Positions 48,816-62,329 are shown, counted from the stretch's first letter. The stretch: DNA of 64,000 bases from Chloranthus sessilifolius (GCA_021018995.1 CM037598.1:64064671-64128670), one strand, 5' to 3'. Notes: generated by a model from the sequence alone, not told the origin. Numbers and translations: made by a program.

Positions 48816-49243
48816 ACCTTTCCATCCTTCTTCAGCACAGGCACAATATTAGTTAGCCACTGCAGGTACTTAGATACCATGAGAAATCTCGCATCATACT
48901 GCTTAATGACTTCATCCTTGACTTTCAACATCCACTCAGGTTGGAGACGTCTCAGCTTCTGCTTAACCGGCTTCATATCAGGGTAGAGTGGCAACTCATG
49001 TTCAACCAAATCGGTGTCTAGACTAGGCATGTCCTTGTACGACCAAGCAAAAATGTCTTGATATGACTGAAGGAAGTCGATCATGCTTTTTCTTTCTTCG
49101 AGAGACAACAACGTTTTGAGTTTGATAATTTGAGGAATCTCCTCAGTCCCTTGATTGACGTCTTTGGTTTCTTCAACAATGGGGGTAGGGCGATGCTCAA
49201 AATCGGCAAACTGGTCAAAGAGCTCATTGGGGAGCTCCTCCAA
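48555..49243 (-). pseudogene. Reverse transcriptase region of the Tat-like fossil
   Basis: The frames read EELPNELFDQFADFEHRPTP, LPLYPDMKPVKQKLRRLQP, ANIVPV-type motif NIVPVLKKDGKVR and then PHIDILVYNTARHGMLSFMD with GYNQIRM, the N-terminal half of a Ty3-type reverse transcriptase. A fossil. Confidence 0.8.
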
Positions 49244-50030
49244 AGGGATATACTTGTCCAGACTCGTAACTCCTACCTCTTCTTGTATTTCTACAGGAAA
49301 GGGGTCGATTTTACGTGGGATGAGTATTTCAATTAAGGCATCTTTTTGTGAGATTTTATTTGGAATTTTAAATGATAATATTTTTGGACTTTCTATTTTT
49401 TTAATGCTTTTGGGATTTTTGTTTTCTTCGGAGACGGACCCTTGGCAGCGGGAGTCTGCGTATATACAAGGTATTGACTGCCAAGGGCTTATCTCACTTT
49501 TTATAGGTTATTTTGTTTTAAGAAATCGGTACCAAATTTTAGGCCACTCCCCGCTTCCAAGGTTTGGGGCAAAAATGCCCAGTTGCGTACCTGAGAGGCA
49601 GCTCCTTTACTTACTTGGATGGATGGTGCTGACTGATACAGCTCTTCTGAGTCAGCCTCCATCATGTTGATCCCCAGTTCGTCTGAGATGATGTCCTCAA
49701 ACATTAACATATTTTTGTGGTGATTCACCAAAGGGAGAATTTGTTCAGGTACGGACCGTCATTCCTCAAAGAGAGATAACGCGGCTAGGCCTATTTCTAG
49801 GCTTGGAAGGGTGATGTGGGGATGGGTGGGGTGAACCGGTGTTGTAGGTTTATGTGGGGTTAATTGAGTTACCCCATTTCGGTCAATCATTACAACCCCG
49901 ACACTCACGAATGAATCTCTAATATGAGGCCTGGGACAAGGTTTTTCCTCTATGTGTATCCCCCTAGCCTCGTAGCTGCCATTGCACGGGCTTTCCCCTT
50001 AACCTCTCACACTTCTTCTTCTGTGGGCTC

Positions 50031-50834
50031 TTAACCTAACCCAAACCTGACTCTCTGACCACCCTTAGCTATGGCGGGCTCTATTCTGCCATGCACTCTT
50101 GGCCTAAGCCCTCTTCTTCTTTGATAGGTCCACTTTTGGAGTATGGCCACTGCAGCTACCATTTCACCTCTGTTTCTTGGAATCATGCCCTCGATGGGCT
50201 CTGGGAGTACCGTCGATACTTCGTACTCGAAGTTATGGAGGTCGACATCCTTAGCGGTGTGCGGCACATCCAACACTTTAGGCTTTTCAATGCTATTGGT
50301 GGCTTTTTCCTTCTCACTGCGCCCTTCACCAATGATAGTAATAATCTTATGCCCAGAAGCGAACTTAAGCTTCTGGTGTAGCGTGGATGGGATTGCTCCA
50401 ACTTCATGCAGCCATGGGCGCCCTAACTATAGGTTGAACGAGGATTAAATGTCCATTACTTGAAATAATATGGATGTCATTAGCCCAATCAATAACTCAA
50501 GGTCAACTTCTCCCATTATCTCTCTTCGTGTATTGTCAAAACCTCAGGCACTGGTTCTCGTGGGTTTCAACATGCATGCATCTACCACGATCTTGGTGGC
50601 GGTTCTCAGTGGGCATATATTTAGAGTCAACCCATTGGTAATCAAAACCAGAGGGATTATCATATTTCTGAATTCCACACTAATATTAAGGGATTTGGAG
50701 TGACTACTTCCCTCATCCGATAAATCGGCATCCGAAAATGAAATTGCATTTGGAGCCATAACTTGACCAATTATTTGTCCAACTTCATCTGGGCTCACCT
50801 GAAGCGAGACATGCACATTCTTTAACGCCCCCAT
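50031..50834 (-). pseudogene. Protease and linker region of the Tat-like fossil
   Basis: Frames include NAISFSDADLSDEGSSHSKS and LNISVEFRNMIIPLVLI, the lead-in to the aspartic protease in Tat/Ogre polyproteins (family pattern: F-T-D-x-D-L-P-x-E-G...H..AL.I.V). A fossil. Confidence 0.6.
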
Positions 50835-51242
50835 TAAAGCTTAAAAATGGAGTGGGGACGTCATCAGTAAATCCCAATCAGTGATGTGAGCTGGCATCCT
50901 TCTTAATTGAGTCTCCAGTATATGTTCTCGACTCATTTTTTCAAAAGGATTAACAACACTATTGTTCTTTCCCTTCGGTTGGGCTTTTGCTGCTATTGGT
51001 GCTTCTGACTATTTAGAAATCTTTTCAGATCTCGTGATAAAGTCTACTGCCCCTTCTTTACTGCTGCCAGCATTGACATCCATCTGCTCATAACTTAGCT
51101 GGACCTAATGAGGATTGTAGGTTGGTCCTAACATCTCAAACAGAGTGGCTGCCAGTAACTGATGCACTTGAACTGATGGCTCCGGAAGAGTGGGTAATTC
51201 TCAGTTTACCTCAGTGATAGATGGTTGGGTGGAAATATTGGG

Positions 51243-52746
51243 CTAGGTTGGGGTGATGAGGCTTGCGGGTGGTTGCACTAGGGGTAATAGGGTATGAGTG
51301 GGGCATTCATAGTTCATAGGTGATGGTGGAGAATGGAGGACCTGATGGGCTATCGAATAATTTATGGGGGTGGCTGTATATGGTTGATATGCATTTATGT
51401 GAACATAATTGACAGGTGTGGGTGATGGGAAATAAGCCCTAAGGTCTAAGGGTTCAACTCGTGGTGCTGAGTTGGAGAAATTATTCGACAAATTCAAGAG
51501 TTCAATCACCCCGATAGTCCTCTTTTCGCAATCTCTTTGCAACGGTGCTACATAAATTTCCCGATCGCTAATATAGTCTGACAGGTAAAATTCAAATTCC
51601 TCCTCACATTCTTCTATCATCTCGATGGTCTAGGACCTGCTCCTCCAGTAGGATGTGGGGGTAATGGCACCTGATGAATGTTTGCGTGCTGGTTCACTTG
51701 AGAAGGTGTGGATGGAATGGTTTTCTCGACATCAATTAAATCTTGGATCGTGTGCTTCAATGGGAAGCAACGATCAGTCAGGTGACCCTGACCCTGATGA
51801 AAATTACAGTGAGTATTAGGGTCATAATTCTTCGGGATTGGGTTAGGAGGAGGTTACGGTTGATGAGCAGTAACTAATCCCTTTTCTATTAGCAAAGGCA
51901 AAAGTACATTCAAAGATTGCCCTAAGGGCGCAAACACTCGATTGTAGCGGGCTCTCCTCTGCTCCAGAGTCATCTGCATCCCCTGCCCATTCCTTATTCT
52001 CCGCATTGGTTCAGTTATGCCTGGTGCTGGTTGGGCTTCCTTAAATTGGAACGAAGTTATATTACTAATGGACCTGGTATTGGCAATGTTCTGGACATCG
52101 GCCCCCGCTCTCTTCTTGTTTCTTTGCTCTGAGAACCTTCTAACTCCACTGGTTCCACTGAGTACATTTTTGCTCAGGCGACCCTCCTTGATAGCATCTT
52201 CACAGTGATTTGCGTTCCTTATCAGATCAGCGAAGCTAGACTGCTGTTGGTACACTAGAAAGTCTGAGATCACTGGCAAAGTATTTTTGGAAATCATTTC
52301 TATTTGTTTGTCATTAGGTATCCTGTTTCTAACCTAAGATGCCAATGCTCTCGAATGTCCCAAATAATCGCTAAAAGTTTCATTGGAGTTTTGCTTCAAA
52401 TGGGTTAAATCTGACTTGCATGGTTCAATATCTATGTTATAGACATATTGTTCTTGAAATAAATGCGTCAAGTCCTTCCAGGTCTTTATCATAGATGGTT
52501 CTAAGGATGTGAACAATCTCAAGGCTGAACCAGTCAAACTTTTTTGAAAAACCTTTATTGATAGTCTTTCGTCCCCTCCATACTGGCATATGTCCCACAA
52601 TAAGACTTGAAGTGTGCTATGGGATTGCCAGTGCCATTATACTTGTCAAAAGTTTGAATTTTAAATTTGGGAGGCAAGGGGACCTCAGCGAACAAACTAA
52701 AATTTGGGAAGTCTATGGCGTGAATTTCAGCACGCCCCATCATCAA
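51243..52746 (-). pseudogene. Gag region of the Tat-like fossil
   Basis: Frames contain EVPLPPKFKIQTFDKYNGTG, PIAHFKSYC, FQKSLTGSALRLFTSLEPS, LTHLFQEQYVYN and further ALLGQSLNVLLP-type sequence, the usual Gag of Tat/Ogre elements. Downstream frames to 51243 are Pro-rich linker. A fossil. Confidence 0.8.
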
Positions 52747-53359
52747 TAATTGCTTCTAAATTTTATTTAACTGCTCTGATTCCTTGGACATGGGGGCCAC
52801 TATCTCGGCAGTTGGCTGGGCTTCACTATGGGCTATAAGGTGGTGAGAAATTGCATGAGGAGGGTTAAGGCTGGTCAATGCCCTAGCATAAGCTCCACTA
52901 CTTCTGATCCCATCCTCCTCATACTACTGGTCTACATAGGGTGTAGTGAGGGCGGGATTCTCTTGCTAGTGCTGCATGGACTAGATGGGAATGGCCTGAA
53001 TGGGGGTTGGGTGAGTCCATTGGAGGTGAGGGAAGATTTGCTGGGTGATGGAATGCGTGGAAGTCAGATTTTAGGGCAGGGTTTGATGAGGCTATTGGGC
53101 ATGGGGAAAGGCTTGGATCTAACTTTGGGATGTTGGGATATGGTTGAATTGGGGTTGATGCAAGGCATGGGTTTGAGCTGGGTATGGGGGTTGTAGGTGA
53201 GTGAAATTTTGGAGGAATTATGAAGGGTATGGGTGTGAGACTCCGAGGTTAGGGCCTTGCTAGGCTTGGGTGTGAGGCTCTAAGGTTAGGGCCTTGCTAG
53301 GCTTAGGTGTGGGCCATGAAGCCTTGGGAGGGTTGGGCTATGAAGGTTTGACCCTTGGG

Positions 53360-53577
53360 TCCTTGGGAAGTTTGGACCATAAAGCCTTGGTCAGGACAGG
53401 TCTGGCCCATCGGGCCTTGGTGGGTCTGGGCCATGGGCCATTGGTGGGTTTGGGTCATGGGCCATTGGTGGGTCTGGGCCATGGGCCCTTGATGAGTCTG
53501 GTACATGGGTCCTTAGTGGGTCTGGGACATGGTCCCTTGATGGGTCTGGGCCATGGGCCCTTGGTGGGTCTAGGTTA
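53360..53577. repeat. 24-bp minisatellite, left part
   Basis: Units of the type GGTCTGGGCCATGGGCCCTT plus GRTG are repeated about nine times. On the minus strand they encode an 8-residue repeat (QTHQGPMA) in the first frame of the Tat-like element. The array is cut at 53577 by the LTR element and resumes at 62330. Confidence 0.85.
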
Positions 53578-54429
53578 TGTTAGTCACTATTTTATACTAT
53601 TTTATACCTTTAAGCCCGACCTTTTTTAGTACTTAGAGTACTTAATAACTGATTCTTATGTTATTTTGCAGTTAGGAAGAAATAATGCAGCTATCCATGT
53701 TTATATGTAAGAGGAGGAGATTAAAGCAACCAAGTGCTTCAACCTACATCAATAGCTGTATACAAGTGTGTGGTTCAGTATATTTGAGCAAGCAGTTGCC
53801 AAGAGCCTCAAAGATGAATATTTTAGGCTAGGGAGCAGATCTAGACAGATTAAAAGCTTCAGCAGTGTGTAAACTTGGGCAGGATAGTGTAGCAGATTAC
53901 ATTCAAGATGAGTGCAAATATCTTAGCTGTGCAAGCCTTGAAGACATCATGATGGCAGCTATGTACACACTTGGGTAAACTCAACATCAGCTGCAGCTTT
54001 GCACACATTAATGCAGCCATGTGAACTCCCTTGCATAGCAGCATACCAAGACAGCTTGGGGTCATCACTTCAGCAGCTGCCTGTCAAGTTTCACCAGCAA
54101 TCCATTAAGTTCTCTAGGGGATACTCTTTAGCTCCAGCACCCTTTCAGTCCTCTTGTCGAGTATTTCAAGCTATAGCTTCGGCAACTTGTCAAAAGGAGC
54201 CCAACACACATCACTAAACTCTCCAATTAGAAGGGCATGCAACTTGCCAAATGGAAATAACAGTAATAGTCTCTGAGCCTTGAGATTCAACCTGTCAAAT
54301 AGGAAGAACAGGAGTTGTAGTACTTGTCGACAACAGCTTGTCAACCTATCGAGAGGATTAGAGCACCTTTCAAAACCTATCGAGTAGAAGTGATGCTGGA
54401 AGAGTACCTGTCGACACCTTTACAACTGT

Positions 54430-54477
<48 letters not shown>

Positions 54478-56731
54478 TCAATCGGATGCACACTCCAGCA
54501 TACCTATCAAGCAGCCCATGCATCTGCAGCTCCCAAACTCAGTACCTACCGAGCAGAGGTAGACTCTCCAGTCAAACCTATTGACTATTTCAGCAAGCAG
54601 CTTTAGAACCACCCACTGATCCTGTCGACAGCTTTGCAGCTCACTCCAGCCAACATCTCGAATAGCAAGCCAACTCCCTACAGAACCTGTTGACCATATG
54701 CTGCACCAACTACCCAAACCTGTAGGCATTTGAAGCTCCTTACCTTCAGATACTAACGACTTGCATTCCCCTTAAACCTCTCGAAGAGCAGTAGTCTCCA
54801 AACCTTGCAACCTATCGAGGTGTTGCACTCCAACTCCTACCTGTCGACATCTGCAGCCTTATCTTCCAACCTCTCGAGCTGCAAATCCAATCCTGTTGAG
54901 CAGTACCATCCTCCCATGGTACCTATCGACCAGCTTCAGTAACTCCCCTCAATCCTCTCGAAGAGCAGCAACCTCTAAGTTTTATCTTGTCGTCCAGTAA
55001 GCCCATGAACTCCATCCTGTTGTGCAATCCCATCCACAACAGCAACCTCTCGACCAGCAAAGCCTCCCACTCAACAAACCTCACGAAAAGGACCCTTGTA
55101 GCTTCAAAAAACATGTCGACACCTTCCCTTCAGCATCCTCCCGACCAGCTGCTGCACTCTATCTCCCATCCTCTCGGCTGTGCTTCACAACCTCTTGAAT
55201 CCATCAAATGAACCCCACGAATGAACTTAGAGCTGTTACCTGAAAAATATTTTTCAAGCCTACACCTCTTCGCAGCAGCTTAGATTTCTTCAAAGCTAAT
55301 CCAAACTTGGGTTTCAGCTGTCTTCAATTATTTTTTTAGTCTTATTAAGGATCCATGGGGGCAATGTTGGGTTTCAAAGCAGAGTAAGGGACTGTGAACT
55401 ATTTGCACATTCACAAACAACTAGGATAGGGGCTGAGCTATCATGTTTTAGAACTCTGAGACATAAAAGTATTTTTCACATGAGCAAGTTATTTGCAGAA
55501 ATTAGTGAATGGTGCAGTTGGAATTATTCTTGGTCAGCAAGGACATTTTTGGGAACTCCAATGCACAAGGAATTCTGCACATGGGTGTGAACTTATATTT
55601 GGCGGGAAGCAAACTATTTTAGCTGCAAAACAGAACTGGATCTCCCTCTCTTCTGTCGGATTGGCTGAAATGCTCAAACAAGGATTAGCATAAACTGAAT
55701 TGAAGAATCTCTCCTCTGATTGGCTACAATCTAAACTACATGGATCACTGCATTTGTATAAATAAGACTCCTTGCCGCTGTAATTTCTCAGCAAGGAATC
55801 CATAGAATAACCTTGATTCTCCTTAGCTCATGTAGGTTTAGTTTAACTTTTATTTTTCCTTTTTCTCTTCCCCATTCTCTCTTTAATCCACCTTGTTAGA
55901 TTAGATCTAGATAAGCAGCCCATATCTGATTTGTAACTGTAAATCAAGAGTGTTGAAGCTTTATAAATGGATTGGATGTTGCACAAGATTACAAATCTGA
56001 GCTCAATAGGCTGTAAGTTGTATAATTACATTAATTATGGTTTTTAAAGGTGATTCTGATTTAAATTTCACTTTTTCGTATTTGATTTCTCTGGATTAGA
56101 TATTCCTGTGGATGCTTGAGCTTGTAGCATGGCACCCATAGCATCTCCAATAGTTTACCTATTCCAATCGAGATCCTTGAATTGGGACAATCTCTGGGAT
56201 GATCTGTGACCATTCGAGTAGACAGATCATAGCCTTAGTATTGCTTCAATTCATTGGTTGAGATTAGATTCTTATACCTTGCATCTGAGCTTGTAGCCAG
56301 ATGAAGGATTATAGCAAATCAATTCTTTATTTTGCCTTTGAACCAATTGATTTTTAGTAAGAACCAGTCCCTAGTTGCCTATTTCCTACCATTTTCTACT
56401 TTATTTTATCATCCATCTTTCTCCATCTTTGTAAATTTAGTTTTATAATTCAGTTTTATAGATTTGATCTAGTGACACCCAAAAAACTCTTTCTTTTCCC
56501 TGTTTTCTAGGCTAGAATTGTCAGATCTGTAGCCAGATCTGGAGGTATACTATACACTTTCTTCGTTTAGATCACTACTCCCTGTGGGACAAACTCTTAC
56601 TTATTAAAACTTGCTACAAATGGACCCTGTATCTTGTAGGTCTAGGATAACTTTAGTTGCTGAATCCATCCCCTTTTTACTTTGATTTTATTTTCCTTTA
56701 CAATCAATCAACTCCTGAAAAATCCCCAACA
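53578..56731 (+). repeat. 5' LTR of the large-LTR element
   Basis: Boundaries come from alignment with the 3' LTR (59175-62329), the TG start and the primer site just after it. It contains many AACCTCTCGA / CCTGTCGACA words (54300-55200), an (AT)n tract at 54431-54476, a TATA-like TTGTATAAATAAG (55755) and the CCCTGTGGGACAAACTCTTA block near its end. Confidence 0.88.
54431..54476. repeat. (AT)n tract in the 5' LTR
   Basis: The same tract, shorter, stands at the corresponding place in the 3' LTR (60031-60060), so it was part of the element when it inserted. Confidence 0.95.
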
Positions 56732-59174
56732 AGTTTTTAGCGCCGTTGTCGAGGAGTTTTGATCTAGATAGTAGATCTGAGTTTTTCATTTTGTAGATCT
56801 GATTTTTCTTTAATTTTTTATGCATTCAAACTGTTTGAATATATGTTTACTGCAGTTTTTGTATAGAAAACCTGTTTTCAGATGGGCTGTTTTTCTTAGT
56901 TGTCATTCATAAACCCCATATAGAACTGCTGAGATCATGATTTTCAATTTTAGAATCTTGAAGATTAATGAGCAGTGGATCATATTTTTACTTTAAAAAT
57001 TCATTGGAGCCTCTGCATTCATTCACTTTCAAGAGTTTTTTTAGCATAAATAGGTCTTAGTAGTGTGTGAATCTTGTTTTTAACTGTGTAAATCCATGCT
57101 GACATTACTTCAAAATTTTTATTGATTCATACACATTCTCAACAATTTCTCAAATCAAAACACACACAACAACACAAGTGACTCAGGGTTGACTCTTAGG
57201 ATTTTCTATTTTAGGAATTTTAGTTTAATTTCTATTTTTAGATTGCTAATTTTTCTTTCTTAGGTTAATGTGTGTCCTAGTTTTACTATTTTTCTTCATT
57301 TTTTGTAGTTTTGTATGTAGTTTTATCTTTGTTTTGCTATTTTTCTATTTTTAGCATTAATTTTCTTGCATTTGTATATAATTTTTTCCATTTTTCTGTT
57401 CATATATTCAGTTTTGCACTTTTATTTTTTGCGGCATATAGTTTTTTTTTTCTGCTTATTATTATTTCTTCTTTTATCCTGCTGCCTCTGGTTACTCAGT
57501 GTGTAAACATTGAGGACAATGTTCATCATAGGTTTGAGGGTATGGCAGGTGCGCCAATGAAATAAGTTAATGCTAGTGTAGCCATGTTGAATAATTTTTT
57601 TTGAAAATAAAGTGATTTCCCATCTGATTTTTTTTTTAAAAAAAGAGGAAATTAAAAACATTTTAAAACTGAAATATGTTGTAGTGCTAACATTTTTCAT
57701 GAAGAAAATGTCAAGAGTTTTCCAAAAATTAATGCTTAGTGAACTTGAAAGAGAGAAAATTATGAGGATATACCCCAATAAATCTAATGGAAGATCATAT
57801 TTAGTGAGATTTGGGCCTGAAAAATTTTCTTTGAAGAGTGTCTTAGCAATTTTTCTGCTCTAAGGACTGGTTGGATCTAATCTTGTTCACTAGAAGTTAG
57901 ATAAATCCAAATTGAAATAGCTTGACAGCATTCATGGCATTGAGGACATGAAGTAGGGCCATCCTTTGGACAGTTTGAGCTTAAAAATCCCCACCTTTGA
58001 ACTGCCCTTGATACACACCATTTGAGCCTGGAAAATCTGTATTTTTCTTTGATAGAAACTAGAAAATTTGAACCCACAACTCAATGACCTGATGCAGCCT
58101 GACCCTCACTCTGAGATTTCAGAAGGTAAAGGTAAAGGAATTGAAGTTGGTAGAGCTGGTTTGACAATTGGTTGAAAGAGAAGAAAGTACACTTGTATGG
58201 CAGTTGTGGCATTCCAGCCCATAAAAAAAAGGGGGGGAGAAAAATATAAAAAAGCATACAAAAAGAAAAGCAAAACAGAAAAACAAAACAAAAATATGAG
58301 AGAGAAGTCATTTCATTAGAAATTTTGCAAAAGAAGAAAAGAAGCTGGCCACTTTGGCTCTGAAAATTCAAAAAGAAAATGGAATCATACTGAAATGAAG
58401 GTTGTGAAGTTGCAAATCATCTCCTTACCTTGCCGATTTCTCAAATTTGAATCCTTTTATTCCCTTTTATTCTTTATAAACTTCACCAATAAGCCACATT
58501 ACAACCAAATAAAAAGTCCTTACTGATCTGAAATGGATTGAGCTGTTATGTAGAGATGAGAATTTGCATAATCTATGGTGAAAAGAGTTAGAAAATTTAA
58601 GAAATTAGAGCAATGCCTATGCTCATGCTTGCGGTCCTATTTGAGGGCTGTAACTGCTCTTGAGTTGTGTGAAATGATGAACCCTTCTATTTTTTGTTAT
58701 GAGTGACAACCCTGGTAAGACTTGGGTTTGAGATTTAGTTTGTTGGGAGCATTATCAAAACAGAATTCTTGAATGAAAGGTGAACTCTGCATTAATTTTC
58801 ATGCACAATGGCTTGACACGAGCTAATTAATGGTGAAGGAATTGCAATAGAATTCCAAGTTTAAACTGATTATTTTTTGCTGAGAGTCCTCAAAAATTGA
58901 ATGAACAAGGTGTGGAATGAATTTTATTTTATTTGAACTTTGTTTTAGCATGTTTCATTAGTATTAACTGATTTTATTGGAGAAGTTTGTGGGTACCTTC
59001 ACTAAAAACCCTCAAGAGACTTCACTCCTCCACTAGGGATCACCTAGGGATTTAAAAGGCTTAGTGCATGTGCCAAATGCACCCGTGTTCCTTATGAAAG
59101 TGACATCTAGTTTTGTAGGATAATGGTTTTAAATTTCACTTTGCTCGAGGACTAGCAAAGGTTAGGTTTGGGGG
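56732..59174 (+). other. Internal region of the large-LTR element, non-coding
   Basis: Between primer site and purine tract there is T-rich sequence (57180-57480), short frames without recognisable motif and a purine-rich block (58200-58380). I find no gag, protease, RT or integrase words on either strand. Confidence 0.7.
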
Positions 59175-60026
59175 TGTATTAGTCACTGTTTTATACCATT
59201 TTATACCCTTAAACCTGACCTTTGTTAGTACTTAGAGTACTTAATAACTGAGTCTTATGTTATTTTACAGTTAGGAAGAAATAATGCAGCTATCCATGTT
59301 TATATGCTAAGAGGAGGAGATTAAAGCAACCAAACGCTTCAACCTACATCAGCAGTTGTATACAAGTGTGTGGTTCAATATATTTGAGCAAGCAGCTGCC
59401 AAGAGCCTCAAAGATGAATATTTTAGGCTAGAGAGCAGATATAGACAGATTAAAAGCTTTAGCAGTGGGTAAACTTGGGCATGATAGAGTAGCAGTTTAC
59501 ATTCAGGATGAGTGCAAATATCCCAGCTATGCAAGCCTTGAAGACATCATGATGGAAGCTATGTACACACTTGGGCAAACTCATCATCAGCTACAACACT
59601 GCACACATTAATGCAGCCATGTGAACTCCCTTCCATAGCAGCATACTAAGACAACTTGGGGTCATCACTTCAGCAGCTGCCTGTCGAGTTGCACCAGCAG
59701 TCCATTAAGCTCTTGAGTGGATACTCTTTAGCTCCAACACCCTTTCAGTCCTATTGTTGAGCAGTTCAAGCTATAACTTCTGCAACTTGTCAAAAGGAGC
59801 CCAACACCCTTCACTAAACTCTTGAATTAGAAGGGCATGCACATTGCCAAATGGAAATAACACCAACAGCCACTGATCCTTGAGATTCAACCTATCAAAT
59901 AGGAAGAACAGCAGTTGCAGTACATGTCGCCAACAGCTTGTCAACCTATCGAGAGGATTAGTGCACCTTTCAAAACCTATCAAGTAGAAGTGATGCTGGA
60001 AGAGTAGCTATCAACACCTTTGCAGC

Positions 60027-60061
<35 letters not shown>

Positions 60062-62329
60062 TCAATCGGATGCACACTCCAGTATACCTATCAAGCAGCC
60101 CATGCATCTGCAGCTCCGAAATTCAGTACCTATCTAGCAGAGGTAGACTCTCCAGTGAAACCTATCGACTGGTTCAGCAAGTAGAATCAAAACCTCCCAT
60201 TGATCCTGGCGACAGGTTTGCAGCTCCCTCCAGCCAACATCTCGAACAGCAAGCCAACTCCCTACAGAACCTCTCGACCATATGCTGCAGCAACTTCCCA
60301 AACCTGTCGACATTTGAAGCTCCTTACCTTTAGATCCTATCGACTTGCATTCCCCTTGATCCTCTTGAAGAGCAGCAGTCTCCAAACCTTGCAACCTGTA
60401 GAGGTGTTGCACTCCAACTCCTACCTCTCGACATCTGTAGCCTTATCTTCCAACCTCTCGAGCTCCAAAGCCAATCCTGTCGAGCAGTACCATCCTCCCA
60501 TGGTACCTGTCGACTAGCTTCAGCAACTCCCCTCAATCCTGTCGAAGAGCAGCAGCCTCTCAGCTTTATCCTGTCAGCCAACAAGCCTGTGAACTCCATC
60601 CTGTTGAGCACTCCCATCTACAACAGCAACCTCTCGACCAGCAAAGCCTTCCACTCAGCAAACCTCACGAAAAGGACCCTTGTAGCTTCAGCAAACATGT
60701 TGTCACCTTCAGCCCTTCGACATCCTCTCGACCAGCTGCTACACTCTAACTCCTATCCTCTCGAGCGTGCTATCACAGCCTCTCGGATCCATCAAATGAA
60801 CCCCACGAATGAACCTGGAGCTGATGTCTTATAAACCTGCAAACTAATTGTTCAAGCCGATACCTCTTTGCAGCAGCTTAGATTTCTTCAAAGCTGATTC
60901 AAACTTGGGTTTCAGCTGTCTTCAATTATTATTTAGTCTTATCAAGGATCCATGGGGCCAATGTTGGGTTTCAAAGCAGAGCAAGGGACTGTGAACTATT
61001 TGCACATTCACAAACAAGTAGGATAGGGGCTGAACTATCATTTTCGAGAACTCCAAGGCATAAAAGAATTATGCACATGGGCACGTTATTTGCGGAAATT
61101 AGTGAATGGTGCAGTTGGAATTTTTCTTGGTCAGCAAGGACATTTTTGGGAACTCCAATGCACAAGGAATTCTGCATCTGGTTGTGAGCTGATATTTGGC
61201 GGGAAGCAAACTATTTCAGCTGTAAAATAGAACTAGATCTCCCTCTCTTATCTCTGATTGGTTGAAATGCTATAACATGGATTAGCATAAATTGAATTTA
61301 AAAATCTCTCCTCTGATTGGCTGCAATCCAAAGTACATGGATCCCTGCATTTGTATAAATAAGACTCCTTGCTACTATAATTTCTCAGTAAGGAATCCAT
61401 AGAATAACTTTGGTTCTCTTTAGCTCATCTAGGTTTAGTTTAGCTTTTATTTTTCCTTTTTCTCTTCCCCATTCTCTCTCTAATCCACCCTGTTGGATTA
61501 GATCTAGATAACCAGTCCCGATCTGATTTGTAACTGTAAATCAAGAGTGTTGAAGCTTTGTCAATGGATTGGATGTTACACAAGATTGCAAATCTGAGCT
61601 TAATAGGTTGTAAGTTGTATAATTACAGTAATTGTGGTTTTTCAAGGTGATTTTGATCTAAATTTTACTTTTTTGTATTTGATTTCCCTAGATTAGATAT
61701 TCCTATGGATGCTTGAGCTTGTAGCCTGCTACCCACAACATCTGCAATAGTTTACCTGTTTCAATCGAGATCCTTAAATTGGGACAATCTCTGAGATGAT
61801 CTATGACCATTCGAGTGGACAGATCATAGCCTTAGGATTGCTTCAATTCCTTGGTTGAGATTAGATTCTTTTACCTTGCATCTGAGCTTGTAGTCAGATG
61901 AAGGATTGCAGCAAATCAATTTTATACTTTGCCTTTGAACCAATTGATTCTTAGTAAGAACCAGTCCATAGTTGCCTATTTCCCACCATTTTCCACTTTA
62001 TTTTTTCATCCATCTTCCTCAATCTTAGTAAGTTTAGTTTTATAATTCAGTTTTGTAGATTAGATCTAGTGACACCCGAAAAACTTTCTTTCTTTTTCCT
62101 ATTTTCTATGCTAGAATTGCTAGATTTGTGGCCAGATCTGGAGGTCTACTATACACCTTCTAGGTTTAGATCACTACTCCCTGTGGGATAAACTCTTACT
62201 TATTAAAACTTGCTACAAATGACCCTATATCTTGCAGGTCTAAGATAATTTTAGTTGCTGAATCCATCGCCTTTTTACATTGATTTTATTTTCCCTTACA
62301 ATAAATCAGCACTTGAAAAATCTCCAAAA
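59175..62329 (+). repeat. 3' LTR of the large-LTR element
   Basis: Colinear with the 5' LTR throughout, including the (AT)n tract, the AACCTCTCGA words, the TTGTATAAATAAG box (61353) and the CCCTGTGGGAYAAACTCTTA block. It ends CTCCAAAA directly before the resumed minisatellite. Confidence 0.88.

Larger units (their letters stand above)
53578..62329 (+). mobile_element. Large-LTR non-coding retrotransposon (LARD-like, Athila-related), structurally whole
   Basis: 5' LTR 53578-56731 and 3' LTR 59175-62329 are each about 3.15 kb, starting TGTTAGTCAC or TGTATTAGTCAC and ending near CCCCAACA. The primer site (56738-56755, tRNA-Asp type) follows the 5' LTR, and a purine-rich tract (GGTTTGGGGG) precedes the 3' LTR. 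The internal part (2.4 kb) has no gag or pol. The flanks GGTTA and GGCCA fit a 5-bp target duplication with C-to-T wear, in a minisatellite whose unit contains GGCCA. By eye, the first 280 bp of the two LTRs differ at roughly 6 percent, suggesting some millions of years. It would depend on Athila proteins from elsewhere. Confidence 0.88.

Noticed and set aside
53294-53629. Plus-strand 111-codon frame with GLGHGPLVGLGHGPL repeats
   Set aside because: It is the opposite-strand shadow of the 24-bp minisatellite in the first frame of the Tat-like element.
57311-57565. Phe/Leu-rich 84-codon frame resembling a membrane protein
   Set aside because: It comes from a T-rich tract in the interior of the non-coding LTR element.
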